A stretch of DNA of 64,000 nucleotides from assembly GCA_022824025.1 (NCBI GenBank), contig JAJEBF010000019.1, positions 53,881-117,880 on the forward strand. The letters are read 5' to 3'. A program made the position numbers and the translations under genes. Below the pieces are notes generated by a model. It searched no databases, had not been told where the DNA came from, and saw nothing but the letters and a program-made list of their open reading frames with translations. Position 1 is the stretch's first letter. Each line of letters starts with the position of its first letter. This document shows, piece by piece, positions 8,917 to 17,658 of this stretch. The stretch is from Caldilineaceae bacterium (GTDB lineage: Bacteria > Chloroflexota > Anaerolineae > Caldilineales > Caldilineaceae).

Positions 8917-9830
8917 TTCTCGCCTCCGTAATAGACCCAACGTGCCGAGGTCTTGAAAATGACAAGTGAGAAGACAACGATGATCAGAAAGAGAATCCAG
9001 GCCAGGGCGGAAGCCTTCCCCATCCGCAAATACTCAAATGCGTTGCGATAGAGATGGACCAGATAGAACTCCGTGGAGTTCATCGGGCCGCCCTCAGTAA
9101 GCAGCCAGGGCACGGTAAATTCCTGGAAGGCTACGATGAGACCCATGATGAGGTTGAATAGAATGATAGGCGAGGTAAGGGGAATGGTGACGTTGCGGAA
9201 TTTGTGCCAGATGTTGGCCCCGTCAACAGTCGCAGCCTCGTACAGCGAACGGGGGACGTCTTGCAAGGCGGCAAGGAAGATAACGACGGCTGCCCCCTGG
9301 GCCCAAATGGCGACCAGGATCAACGAGGGCTTGGCCCAGCCCGGGTTGGAGAGAAATGGGATGATGGGAAGGCCGAAGTAGCGAAGAACACCGTTAATCG
9401 CGCCGTACTGAACATTCATCAGGAACTGCCAGACCATGGCCGATGCCACCGCGGGAACGATGGAAGGAATGTAGATCACGCTGCGGAAAAAGGACCGGGC
9501 CACGATCCTTGAATTCAGAATGTTTGCGATGAGGAAGGCCGCGCCCACACCGAAAGGAACACTGATCCCAACATAGTAGATCGTGTTGTACATCACATTC
9601 CAAAAATGGGGATCGTCAAAAAAGAGGGTGAGATAGTTCTTGGCGCCGAGGAAAACGGGCGGGCGCAACAGGTCATAGCGAGTAAGGCTGTAGTAGAGTG
9701 ATGACAGCAAGGGATAAATCGTAAAAAGGAGGAAGCCGAGCGCCCAAGGCGATACAAAAAGGAGGCCCAGGCGCAGGTTGCGCCATTCCTGAGGTGTATA
9801 GCGGCTGACTCGCTGTGTACTGGCTGCCAT
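8913..9830 (-). CDS. Carbohydrate ABC transporter permease, MalF/UgpA-like (CUT1)
   Basis: A 305-residue permease with six predicted helices and the EAA loop in the form SLYEAATVDGANIWHKF. The ATG at 9830 follows GGAAGGA with six-base spacing. A TTG seven codons earlier is in frame but overlaps that ribosome site, so it is unlikely. The gene lies between the binding protein gene (69 bases upstream) and the second permease, with which it overlaps by four bases. This is the standard order of a CUT1 importer. The sugar is unknown. Confidence 0.92.
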   Translation of the reverse strand: MAASTQRVSRYTPQEWRNLRLGLLFVSPWALGFLLFTIYPLLSSLYYSLTRYDLLRPPVFLGAKNYLTLFFDDPHFWNVMYNTIYYVGISVPFGVGAAFLIANILNSRIVARSFFRSVIYIPSIVPAVASAMVWQFLMNVQYGAINGVLRYFGLPIIPFLSNPGWAKPSLILVAIWAQGAAVVIFLAALQDVPRSLYEAATVDGANIWHKFRNVTIPLTSPIILFNLIMGLIVAFQEFTVPWLLTEGGPMNSTEFYLVHLYRNAFEYLRMGKASALAWILFLIIVVFSLVIFKTSARWVYYGGEK

Positions 9831-9899
9831 AAGGTATCCTTCCCGAATCAATAGATCCAGCGGCCAGGCCTGCCGGCGCTGGCCGCTGGTCTGTGTCAG

Positions 9900-11252
9900 T
9901 TAGAGCCCTTGGGCTTCCCACTCATCCAGGGCGCGCTTTTGCAGCTCGGCGACAGCCTCTGAAGGCGTGATGAGGTCGCGGTACACCTGCTCGCGCAGGT
10001 CCCAGAGCTGTGTATTGACGAACCAGTGAATCGGGGACCTGCGTCCGACGATCCAGTCGGTGACCTGGTCGATATTGTCAATGTAGAAACGCAGTCCGGG
10101 GAAGGTATCAACGTCGATCGTGGGCAACCAGCTCTCTATACCCATGATCCAGCCCACTTCATTGAAAATGATGTTGAGCGGCTCTTCCGTGTGCAGGAAT
10201 TCGGCAACCTTGAAAATGCCGTCCGGGTTCTTGCCGTCCCTGTAGATCTGGACCATATGGGGACCGGTCGCCATGATCTTCGCGCCCTCGCGGAAGGCAG
10301 GTACGGGGGCCCACGTCGCGCGGTTATGCACTGCCACTTCCGGCTTTTGGATCGTGGTCTCGCCGGCGTGCCAGTAACCCTCGATGATCATCGACTGAAC
10401 CTCGGCGTTGAAGGCAGCCCCCCACGTACCCTGTCCTTCGACCGAGCGTAACCCGGCGAAGTTGTCCGGGCCGATGAAGCGGAAGAACTCCGCTTGCGTT
10501 TCTATGCCTTGCGCCATCAGTTCGTGGTCAAGATGGAAAGTCTGTTCCTCGTCATTCCACCAGGTGTGTCCATAAGAAGTGGCGATGAAATCCGGTTCGC
10601 CGGCCATAGCGTCGATCGGGTCAAGGCCGATGCGGAGGACGTTGCCGCCATCATCAAACTGGGACAGCTCCTTGTGCCACTCCATGACGCCATCCCAGGT
10701 CAGCGGTGGGTTGTCCGGGTCGAGGCCGGCCTCTTCAACATGCTGCGCATTGTAGTTCAGACCATACCAGAGAAAGGACTCGATCGAAGGGACACCGATC
10801 AGGTCGGCGCCGTAAAATCCTCCCTGCCAGACTGCATCCACGACCTCATTCGGGTCGATTATTTCACTGGAGTCCACCATGTCATTGACTGCCAGGCAAA
10901 CGCCGCGCGCCCAGAGCCCGGGATAGTCCATGTTAGAGCCGCCGTCAGGAGGGTCTCCCGCCGCCAGCGCGGTCAGAACGGCTTCATTATTCGTGCTGCC
11001 GCGGTAGTCCAGCGTCGTATTTTCGCCGATGTGTGCTTTGAAACTGTCAAGTTGCGAAATGGACTCCACAGCGGGATCCAGATTTCCCCAGGCGTACCAC
11101 CAGGAAATGGTCTGCGGTTCGGTAGCGGCGGAATCATCACCGCCTGATGCCGGAGCGGCTGCAGGCGCCGCGCAGGCGGCCAACGCCGCGCCACCGGCGA
11201 CGAGCCCGGACGTCCGCAGAAAATCTCGGCGGCTAATGGTTCTTCTTGTCAT
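9900..11252 (-). CDS. Extracellular solute-binding lipoprotein, CUT1 sugar ABC transporter
   Basis: A 450-residue binding protein. The N-terminus has a twin-arginine motif (SRRDFLR) followed by a hydrophobic stretch and lipobox LAAC, then an Ala/Pro-rich linker. This combination of Tat signal and lipoprotein anchor is common in Chloroflexota. The mature part opens with ISWWYAWGN, typical of family 1 binding proteins. The ATG at 11252 has AAGGAGG eight to nine bases upstream. A longer frame starting 69 bases earlier lacks a ribosome site and would bury the signal peptide. It is the first gene of the minus-strand operon with the two permeases. The ligand is probably an oligosaccharide, glycoside or polyol. 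Confidence 0.92.
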   Translation of the reverse strand: MTRRTISRRDFLRTSGLVAGGAALAACAAPAAAPASGGDDSAATEPQTISWWYAWGNLDPAVESISQLDSFKAHIGENTTLDYRGSTNNEAVLTALAAGDPPDGGSNMDYPGLWARGVCLAVNDMVDSSEIIDPNEVVDAVWQGGFYGADLIGVPSIESFLWYGLNYNAQHVEEAGLDPDNPPLTWDGVMEWHKELSQFDDGGNVLRIGLDPIDAMAGEPDFIATSYGHTWWNDEEQTFHLDHELMAQGIETQAEFFRFIGPDNFAGLRSVEGQGTWGAAFNAEVQSMIIEGYWHAGETTIQKPEVAVHNRATWAPVPAFREGAKIMATGPHMVQIYRDGKNPDGIFKVAEFLHTEEPLNIIFNEVGWIMGIESWLPTIDVDTFPGLRFYIDNIDQVTDWIVGRRSPIHWFVNTQLWDLREQVYRDLITPSEAVAELQKRALDEWEAQGL

Positions 11253-12042
11253 GCAGGTTTCCTCCTTGGATTGAATATGATTGCTGATTCTGGCCTTGAT
11301 GCCGACTGAGCACGATTCCATCTCACGCGGAGTGCGTGACAGGTAACAACCGCCAGAAGCACGAAATCAGTTTAGACTTGCGGATTGGCACATAACAAAA
11401 TGGGACGCAGAGCAAAAGACCGGCTTTTGCCCAATCCATTTGACCTAAGCGGGGGAGGCCTGATGGCAGATTGAACGGTCCTACGAATTGGAGCAACCTC
11501 TACAGGTCAGCTGATTACAACAAGGTTGGCCAATTGCCGAAAACGCCGCGGTGTGAACAAGGAGCTTCGGCTGCTAGCGTTGCAGTATACCCATTTTAGA
11601 GCAACTGGACAAAAAAAGGACTGCTTCAACATTGCTTCACAGTTGCTTCCCGGCAGCAGGCAGGCTTTTGGGGAAGACTTACTGTGCCAATCGCCAGTTT
11701 GTAAATTGAAAGTGGCGTAAGTGGGATCCGATTATGTAGCCCTACTGCCATGCGTGCGTCTCTTCAGGGAAGAAGCCAACTGCCATCGTTTCACCGTCTT
11801 TCCTCTCATACCGTTCAATGGAGCGGGGCCAGGCGGTTAACTCGGCTTTGGCCAGGTTTCTTTCAGCGCGCGTCTGGTTCTACAAGGCAACAACACCGTT
11901 TTCCGTCACGCCCGACCGGCTATAGAATGGCACTATCGTGTAACACGCAGGCGGGCTCGTCGCACCGCAGCCGCGGGCGTGCCTAGGGTTCGGCTTGTGC
12001 CAATGCGACTCGCGTCACGCACTCTCAGAAGGCGAATCTAAC
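11253..12042. promoter_or_regulatory. 790-base divergent intergenic region between sugar transporter and PfkB kinase
   Basis: No supported gene. The region separates the minus-strand transporter operon from the plus-strand kinase, so it must hold at least two promoters. It is AT-richer than its flanks, with an A-rich run near 11612 and a weak minus-strand promoter candidate near 11370-11400 (TTGTTA, 18 bases, TAAACT). Short open frames inside it have no recognisable sequence and no ribosome sites. Confidence 0.4.
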
Positions 12043-13017
12043 ATGTTTACCGTAATCGGAACCGCAACGGTCGATCTTTTTGTCTCCAACCTTGCTGCGA
12101 TGCCCCGCAGCGAGGGGGACGAGTTCACAGTCGACAGCCTAGTCTTCCACGATGAGCCACTGCGGACCTCTCTCGGCGGTAACGGGGCCAACTCGGCATA
12201 TGCCCTGGCGCGCTTGGGGTCGTCCGTGGAACTGGTCGGAGGCCTGGGCGCGGATCACCTCGGGGACTGGATGGCCGCACAGCTGGTTGAAGCCGGCGTA
12301 GGCATGGCAGGGGTGAGGCGATATCCAGGGAAGGGTACGGCGACAACGCTCATTCTCAGCGATATGCGGCAGAACCGCCTTGCGTTCCATCATGAAGGGG
12401 CCAACAGGAGCGTGGACGAAAGCTCCATCGACATGGCGCAGGTGAGGCGTTCGGACATTCTGCTGTTGACGAGCTACCCGATCATGCCGGGGCTGCGGCC
12501 GCAAGGCGCTGTCGCGCTGTTTCGCGACGCGAAACAGCGCGGAACGCGTACCGCGGTCGATATTGGCCCGGCCATCGGCGAGCCGGCAGTATTGGCGGAA
12601 TTGCAGCCCTTGCTGGGTTACACAGACTATTTCATCAGCAACGAGCACGAGTTATCGGTCTGCACGGGAGGCGCAGACCTCGAGGCGGGGATGGCCGAGA
12701 TCCTGGAGAACGGCGCCAGCTGCGTCGTCACAAAAAGAGGGTCTGCAGGCGCGGCGGTTCTGGAGCGGGAGCCTGCGACGACGGGGTCAAGTGGCGAGCC
12801 GACGTATGTGCCAGGATTTTCTGTCGACGTCAAAACAACAGTTGGCGCAGGCGACTCCTTCAATGCAGGATTCCTGCAGGCAGCGCAGGGCGGGGCGCCT
12901 ATTGCCCAGGCTGCGCGCTTTGGCAACGCGGTGGCGGCCCTCGTCGTCTCCGCGTCGGACAGACCGTTGCATTCTCTGACGAAAGAGGGGGTTAACCGGC
13001 TGCTCGACTCGTCATAA
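12043..13017 (+). CDS. PfkB (ribokinase) family carbohydrate kinase
   Basis: A 324-residue ATP-dependent sugar or nucleoside kinase. The first PfkB signature is at residues 45-58 (GGNGANSAYALARL). The second carries the catalytic base in GAGDSFNAGF, with Asp271. The ATG at 12043 is used because family members start at this point (TVIGTATVD) and AAGG lies about ten bases upstream. A TTG 48 bases earlier is the only longer start. It is divergent from a sugar ABC transporter, so phosphorylation of the imported sugar is a reasonable inference. Its last 26 bases overlap the end of the convergent MBL-fold gene. Confidence 0.88.
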   Translation: MFTVIGTATVDLFVSNLAAMPRSEGDEFTVDSLVFHDEPLRTSLGGNGANSAYALARLGSSVELVGGLGADHLGDWMAAQLVEAGVGMAGVRRYPGKGTATTLILSDMRQNRLAFHHEGANRSVDESSIDMAQVRRSDILLLTSYPIMPGLRPQGAVALFRDAKQRGTRTAVDIGPAIGEPAVLAELQPLLGYTDYFISNEHELSVCTGGADLEAGMAEILENGASCVVTKRGSAGAAVLEREPATTGSSGEPTYVPGFSVDVKTTVGAGDSFNAGFLQAAQGGAPIAQAARFGNAVAALVVSASDRPLHSLTKEGVNRLLDSS

Positions 13018-13876
13018 TGCCGGCGACTGACTTTTCGAGCGTACACCGTTCGCCTGCCTGAAGCACGCGCACAGGCTGCTCCAGCGCCGCGGCGGCCGCG
13101 ACGAATGTGTCAGGCGAAGCCGTGTTGAAGGAAAACATTTCGTAGTGGCAAGGGATCGCCAGTTTTGCGTGGATGGCGCACGCGAGCGCGGCTGCTTCAC
13201 TGCCATTGAGATTGCCCGCCACCCTCCGCTCCGGCCTGCTGCCGTTGATGGGCAGGATCGCCGCATCCACGTTGAAGGGCGTCAACCGCTCGACCAGCCC
13301 GCCGTAATGGACCGTGTCCCCGCTGTGATAGACGGTCCAAGGCCCGCATCGTGCAACGTAGCCAAGGAATCTGCAGCGCCCGCTTTCGTCCTTCTCCAAC
13401 TCCTCATGCGCGGCGGCGATTCCGTGCAGGCGGAACGGGCCGACCTCTCTGACGTCTCCGTCGTCCATCCCGACCGGCCAGGACGGGTCGCACCCAAGGC
13501 GCTCGGCGACGAATGCACGATTGGCTTCCGGTATGACGAGCCGCAAGTCCGGATTTGCGTTCAGCAGTGGGCCGAGCGTCTCGCCGTCCAGATGATCGGT
13601 GTGGTTGTGGGAGGAGGTGGCGACATCGACAAAATCGAGTTTCTCGGGCGCGATGACCCGCTCTGTCATGCGAACATGGGGTTTGTCCGTGGCGGCGTAT
13701 TTCCGTGTGAGCGAATCGGACAGATATGGATCGAACAGGAGAAAATGGGTGCGCCATTTGAGGAGAAAACCGCTCTGGCCCAGCCACCAGATGTGCAGGA
13801 CGCTCTCGTCTGAGGATGCGTCCTGCACATCGTGGAGGAAGGCCCCATCCTGGATGAAGGGCTTGATCAGTGCCAT
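12992..13876 (-). CDS. UlaG-like metallo-beta-lactamase-fold hydrolase
   Basis: A 294-residue MBL-fold metal-dependent hydrolase. The dinuclear metal motif HxHxDH is seen as H90-N-H92-T-D94-H95 (SHNHTDHLDG), with later ligands in YHSGDT and the C-terminal CHYEMF. The architecture matches the UlaG (L-ascorbate-6-phosphate lactonase) branch and not the beta-lactamases. Its 3' end overlaps the convergent PfkB gene by 26 bases. It starts nine bases after the stop of the minus-strand Gfo/Idh/MocA oxidoreductase, so the two are probably one operon. A lactone hydrolase step beside a sugar oxidoreductase would be coherent but is inferred. Confidence 0.85.
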   Translation of the reverse strand: MALIKPFIQDGAFLHDVQDASSDESVLHIWWLGQSGFLLKWRTHFLLFDPYLSDSLTRKYAATDKPHVRMTERVIAPEKLDFVDVATSSHNHTDHLDGETLGPLLNANPDLRLVIPEANRAFVAERLGCDPSWPVGMDDGDVREVGPFRLHGIAAAHEELEKDESGRCRFLGYVARCGPWTVYHSGDTVHYGGLVERLTPFNVDAAILPINGSRPERRVAGNLNGSEAAALACAIHAKLAIPCHYEMFSFNTASPDTFVAAAAALEQPVRVLQAGERCTLEKSVAGIMTSRAAG

Positions 13877-13885
13877 AGGAGGTCG

Positions 13886-15139
13886 CTAGGCGCTATCGAT
13901 GATTTCCTGGCTTATCTCCCCAGACTCGTCGTTTCTGAGGATTACCTTAATCTGGCCGCCCGGCATTCGTTCGCGCTTGATGATGGTGAGACCTGCGGCG
14001 GCGGCAAGAGCTTCAGCGGGATCGTCTTCAGCCTCGGCTCCTGTTTCCTGGCCGCGGCTGTCCCGGATCAGGGGCACATTCTCGCGTCCCCGCCAGACGT
14101 CCAGCTCCACCGGCTCCCACTGACGCGAGGAGGCTGAGCGGTAGCAGGCGTCTATGACGGCGTTGACGACATACCCGTCATAGAAGGTTTCCCTGGGTTC
14201 GCGGCCTTGGTCGATGGCATTGAACATGTCGTCGAACATATCGCTGTAGCCCAATTCGACTACTTCGTCGCCCACGGGGAAGAGCCAGCCGCTCTCCGAT
14301 TCCGCTTTTTCCGCGACATAGCCAGTGCCTGCGCCGCTGGTATACATTTCATAGCCGGTTCGCAAAAAATGGTTGAGCCAGATGGTGCCTTCGGTGCCGG
14401 CGACTTCGTCGCGCAGGTCCATGCCGCCGCGGAAGGTCCAGCTGACTTCGAATTGACCGATGGCGCCGTTCTCAAACCTGATGAGAGCGATGCCGTTGTC
14501 TTCGGCGTCGATTGGGTGGACGAGCGTGTCGGCCCAGCACATGACCTCGACGGGGCGGATGTCCTTGCCGATGAAGCTGCGGACGATTTCAATACAGTGG
14601 CAGCCGAGGTCCACGATGGCGCCGCCGCCGGCCTGTTCCAGATCCCAGAACCAGTCGCTGTGAGGACCGGGGTGGGTCTCGCGGGAACAGGCCCAGGTTA
14701 CGTGGCCAAGAGCTCCGTTCTCGACCGATGCAATGGCTTTCAGGGTCTTGGGCGTGTAGCATAGGTCTTCGAGATAGCCGCCGAAAGCGCCGGTTGCTTC
14801 AACCTTGTCCAACATGCGTTTCGCTTCCTCGGCATTGCGGCCCAGCGGCTTGGTGCAGAGAATCGCTTTGCCCGCGTCGGCGGCCAGTTCTACGCACTCC
14901 TCGTGGATGTGATTGGGCAGTCCGATCACGACGGTATCGATGTCGGCGGAGGTGCAGGCTTCGGTCAAGTCGGTCGTCCAGGCGGGGATATCCCACTCCT
15001 CGGCGAATGCCTTGGCTCTTTCTTCTGTCCGGGAGTAGACGAGCTGCACCCGATCAGCTCCTCGCCCGCCGTTGAGGGCCATCGTGTAGAACATGCCAAT
15101 CAGGCCTGTACCCAGCATTGAGATCTTGTGTTCCTGCAC
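13886..15139 (-). CDS. Gfo/Idh/MocA family oxidoreductase (first copy)
   Basis: A 417-residue NAD(P)-dependent sugar oxidoreductase. The Rossmann motif is [13 protein letters not shown] near the start. The usual EKP catalytic-lysine motif appears as TKPLG, keeping the Lys-Pro, and the C-terminal alpha/beta domain includes [15 protein letters not shown]. The GTG at 15139 is chosen: AAGGAG lies eight bases before it and it places the Rossmann motif at the expected distance. Longer in-frame starts (TTG at 15217, ATG at 15181) lack ribosome sites. The last about 60 residues, after WEPVELDVW, form an acidic tail beyond the normal family length. It lies upstream of the UlaG-like hydrolase. Confidence 0.87.
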   Translation of the reverse strand: MQEHKISMLGTGLIGMFYTMALNGGRGADRVQLVYSRTEERAKAFAEEWDIPAWTTDLTEACTSADIDTVVIGLPNHIHEECVELAADAGKAILCTKPLGRNAEEAKRMLDKVEATGAFGGYLEDLCYTPKTLKAIASVENGALGHVTWACSRETHPGPHSDWFWDLEQAGGGAIVDLGCHCIEIVRSFIGKDIRPVEVMCWADTLVHPIDAEDNGIALIRFENGAIGQFEVSWTFRGGMDLRDEVAGTEGTIWLNHFLRTGYEMYTSGAGTGYVAEKAESESGWLFPVGDEVVELGYSDMFDDMFNAIDQGREPRETFYDGYVVNAVIDACYRSASSRQWEPVELDVWRGRENVPLIRDSRGQETGAEAEDDPAEALAAAAGLTIIKRERMPGGQIKVILRNDESGEISQEIIDSA

Positions 15140-15273
15140 GTCAGACGCTCCTTCCAAAGTGGCTGTACAGTGGTCCGTCATTGAAAATATGTCTATCAGT
15201 CGGGAAATCCCGGTCAACCCTATGGATTGCTATGCGAACTCCAGGTGGCCAGGGCTGGGCGTACCCGGCAAGG

Positions 15274-16335
15274 TCAGCGGCCTTCTGCCACGTCCAGGGC
15301 AGCCTGCGCGGCCGCAGGGATGCGCGGACCGAATGCTGCAAAGCGTTCGTCCTGTGTCTGGCCCCGCACATAGCGGACATAGATCTGGGCGATGATCACC
15401 GTCACGCGAAACAGGCTGAGCGCATGGTAAAACCGGATTGCAGACAGGTCTCGTCCGCTATGCCGGGCGTAATGCGCGACCAGCTCCTCGCGCCGGAGGA
15501 AGCGTTCGTCAACCGGCATCATGGCCATGGACCGCACGTGCGGTGGATCGTCCGGGAGACACCACCAGGCCAGCAAGGCGCCCAGGTCGGAAAGGGGATC
15601 GCCCAGCGTGCACATATCCCAATCGAAAACCGCGACGATTCGGCCGGGGTCACCGGCATCAAGCATGACGTTGTCCAACTTATAATCATTGTGAACCAGG
15701 GTCGGCGCGCCTTCTGGCGGTTCGTTGCTCAATAACCAGCCGTATACGGCGTACATCGCCGGCAGGTCCTCCAACTTGGCGGCCTGCCAGCGCCGCTGCC
15801 AGCCCTCGATCTGCCGCCTTATGAAACCGGCCGGCCGGCCCAGGTCCCCCAGTCCGATCGCCTGATAGTCAACCGCGTGGAGGTTGGCAAGCGCCTCGAC
15901 CAGGGCCCTGCTCATGCGGGCGGGCGCATCCGCGAAACCGTTGTAGGCCGCGGGAATAGACTCCCGGACGACGGCGCCGCGCCTGCGCTCCATCACGAAG
16001 AAGGGGGCCCCAACGATGGACTCGTCATCCGAAAAGAGAAAGGCCCGAGGCGCGAGCGGGAATGATTTCCAAAGCCGCAGAAGCACTTTGGACTCCCTGG
16101 CCATGTCGTGGGCGGACGGCGCCACGGGCCCCAGCGGAGGGCGCCGAAGTACGTATTCGTGGCTGCCATAGTCAAGAAGATAGGTGAGATTGGCCGCGCC
16201 GCCGCCAAATTGTTGTACAGTGAGCGGGTTGTCGGCGCCGGGCAGCTTGCCGCGCAGGAATTCGGCGACGACACGCTCGTCAAACCGTTCTTCCGCACGA
16301 ACTCTGATGGTGTCTGGCAGGGGGTATGAAGCCAT
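15274..16335 (-). CDS. APH/choline-kinase-like phosphotransferase (ACAD10/11-type)
   Basis: A 353-residue protein with the aminoglycoside phosphotransferase fold. The catalytic loop is HNDYKLDN at about residues 214-221, and the magnesium-binding DWD motif follows as FDWDMCTLGDP. The glycine-rich loop (QFGGGAANLTYLL) is near residue 42. The sequence resembles the kinase domain fused to acyl-CoA dehydrogenases in ACAD10/11, which act on hydroxyacyl substrates, more than true antibiotic kinases. There is no strong ribosome site before the ATG. It lies 134 bases upstream of the oxidoreductase on the same strand and could be in its operon. The substrate is unknown. Confidence 0.83.
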   Translation of the reverse strand: MASYPLPDTIRVRAEERFDERVVAEFLRGKLPGADNPLTVQQFGGGAANLTYLLDYGSHEYVLRRPPLGPVAPSAHDMARESKVLLRLWKSFPLAPRAFLFSDDESIVGAPFFVMERRRGAVVRESIPAAYNGFADAPARMSRALVEALANLHAVDYQAIGLGDLGRPAGFIRRQIEGWQRRWQAAKLEDLPAMYAVYGWLLSNEPPEGAPTLVHNDYKLDNVMLDAGDPGRIVAVFDWDMCTLGDPLSDLGALLAWWCLPDDPPHVRSMAMMPVDERFLRREELVAHYARHSGRDLSAIRFYHALSLFRVTVIIAQIYVRYVRGQTQDERFAAFGPRIPAAAQAALDVAEGR

Positions 16336-16668
16336 GGAATGAGGGCAGATTGTTGGGCCCTGCGGGCGACGTGAGAACCCCGGCGCGCAGGTCGGTTTCG
16401 GGCGATTATAGCGCAGTTTCGCATTTCTGTCTCGTTGGCCCGAACCCGTTTCAGGATTGGGCGGGTCGGCGGAACTGCGGCAACGAATCGCTTTGACATC
16501 TTCCGAAAAATCAAGTACCGTTTAAGCGCGAATCTGCGCCGGATGGTGTGCCGAAGCCGTCAAGCAGGGCCAGGTGGGTAGGAGTCCATCAACCGCCTTC
16601 GGACCAGAGGGAACTGCGCAGGCTGACGAGAAACGCCAAGACGGTTTGGGCCCGAGGTCCCCCTGGAC
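16336..16668. other. 333-base divergent spacer
   Basis: This lies between the minus-strand kinase and the plus-strand repeat protein. Nothing was recognised beyond an AT-richer stretch around 16495-16530 that could hold a promoter. The open frames here are shadows or compositional. Confidence 0.4.
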
Positions 16669-17550
16669 ATGGCCGGCAACAGAGCGCGCGTGCAGTACCA
16701 TCGGCTCCTCGGCTCGGGCATGAGGCTCAATTTGGCTACCGTCAGTGTGACAGTCACGACGGAGTCGAGCATCCTAAGCGAGTCTCCCAGGGTCGACATT
16801 CTGCTCTTGCGGCGAGAAGGGAGGAATTGGACCAGGGAGCAGAGGGCGCGGCTGCCGGACGGAATTCGCGACAGCGCGGCTGCGCACGTCCTGGTCGAGT
16901 TCAAGTACACGGAGTCCGTGACCGAAGATGGGATTCTCCGGGCAGCCGCCTACGATCTCTTCTACCGTCAGGTACAGAAAATCTCGAAAGAAGAGACCCT
17001 GCCAGTTGTGCTGAGCGCAAAAACGCCGCAAAGGAGCCGGCTTGCCGAGTGGGGATACGAAGAGACGCAGAGAGGTGTATTCCGTACTCACCTGCCATTT
17101 GTGGGACGCGTCGTTCTCCTGGCGCTCAACCTGTTGCCGGCCCAGGCCAATAACGCGTTTGTCAAGCTGTTCGCGAGCCGCAGGCAGCAGAGAGAAGCAG
17201 GATTCGAAGCGCTCGACAGAGATCTATTTGCAGAGTCGACGGAGTTGCACGCCTATGTTCTCGGTCTAACCCAGACCCTCAGTGTGAAAGGAGAGGTGAA
17301 CATGGCGGAAGAGTTGACCCCGGAGAAGGTTTTGGCGTACGGAAAGAGAATGAGGGAACTCATTTTCGAAACAGGAACGCCAGAGGAAAGGTTGGCGGGC
17401 CTCGGGCCAGAGGAAAGGTTGGAGGGCCTCGGGCCAGAGGAACGGTTGGCGGGCCTTAGTTCCGACGAGCGACGCGCGCTGCTGCGGCTGTTGCAAGACG
17501 AACTGGATGCCGGCGCCGATGGCGAGCTCCGCGGGCGTGATGAAACTTGA
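16669..17550 (+). CDS. PD-(D/E)XK nuclease-like protein with C-terminal PEERLAGL repeats
   Basis: A 293-residue protein of unknown function. The N-terminal half has the layout of a restriction-endonuclease-like core: an Asp in a hydrophobic strand (RVDILLLRREG), then E-x-K in LVEFKYTES about 35 residues later. The C-terminus carries three near-identical 9-residue units (PEERLAGLG type) and a diverged fourth, followed by a charged helix. I recall similar short 'PEERLAGL' arrays in Chloroflexota and cyanobacterial proteins related to Rpn/PD-(D/E)XK families, but that is memory and not a search. No ribosome site is obvious before the ATG, so the start may be different. It stands alone between operons. 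Confidence 0.6.
   Translation: MAGNRARVQYHRLLGSGMRLNLATVSVTVTTESSILSESPRVDILLLRREGRNWTREQRARLPDGIRDSAAAHVLVEFKYTESVTEDGILRAAAYDLFYRQVQKISKEETLPVVLSAKTPQRSRLAEWGYEETQRGVFRTHLPFVGRVVLLALNLLPAQANNAFVKLFASRRQQREAGFEALDRDLFAESTELHAYVLGLTQTLSVKGEVNMAEELTPEKVLAYGKRMRELIFETGTPEERLAGLGPEERLEGLGPEERLAGLSSDERRALLRLLQDELDAGADGELRGRDET
17380..17487 (+). repeat. Tandem 27-base coding repeats
   Basis: Three units of 27 bases at 17380-17406, 17407-17433 and 17434-17460 encode nine residues each and differ at only a few positions. A diverged fourth unit runs to 17487. DNA-level identity is high, so the array is recent or being homogenised and could vary in copy number between strains. Confidence 0.85.
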
Positions 17551-17658
17551 GGATTTTCGCGGTCAACATAATACCTTGGTCCAAGAGCCGGGAGCCGGAC
17601 AGAGACGCATGCCAGGTCCGTTCGCCTGTCGGTCCAGAATGGGTGGAGACAGATTGCC

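Noticed and set aside
11526..11986. Two plus-strand short frames upstream of the PfkB gene
   Set aside because: No ribosome sites, no recognisable fold, and the composition fits intergenic DNA.
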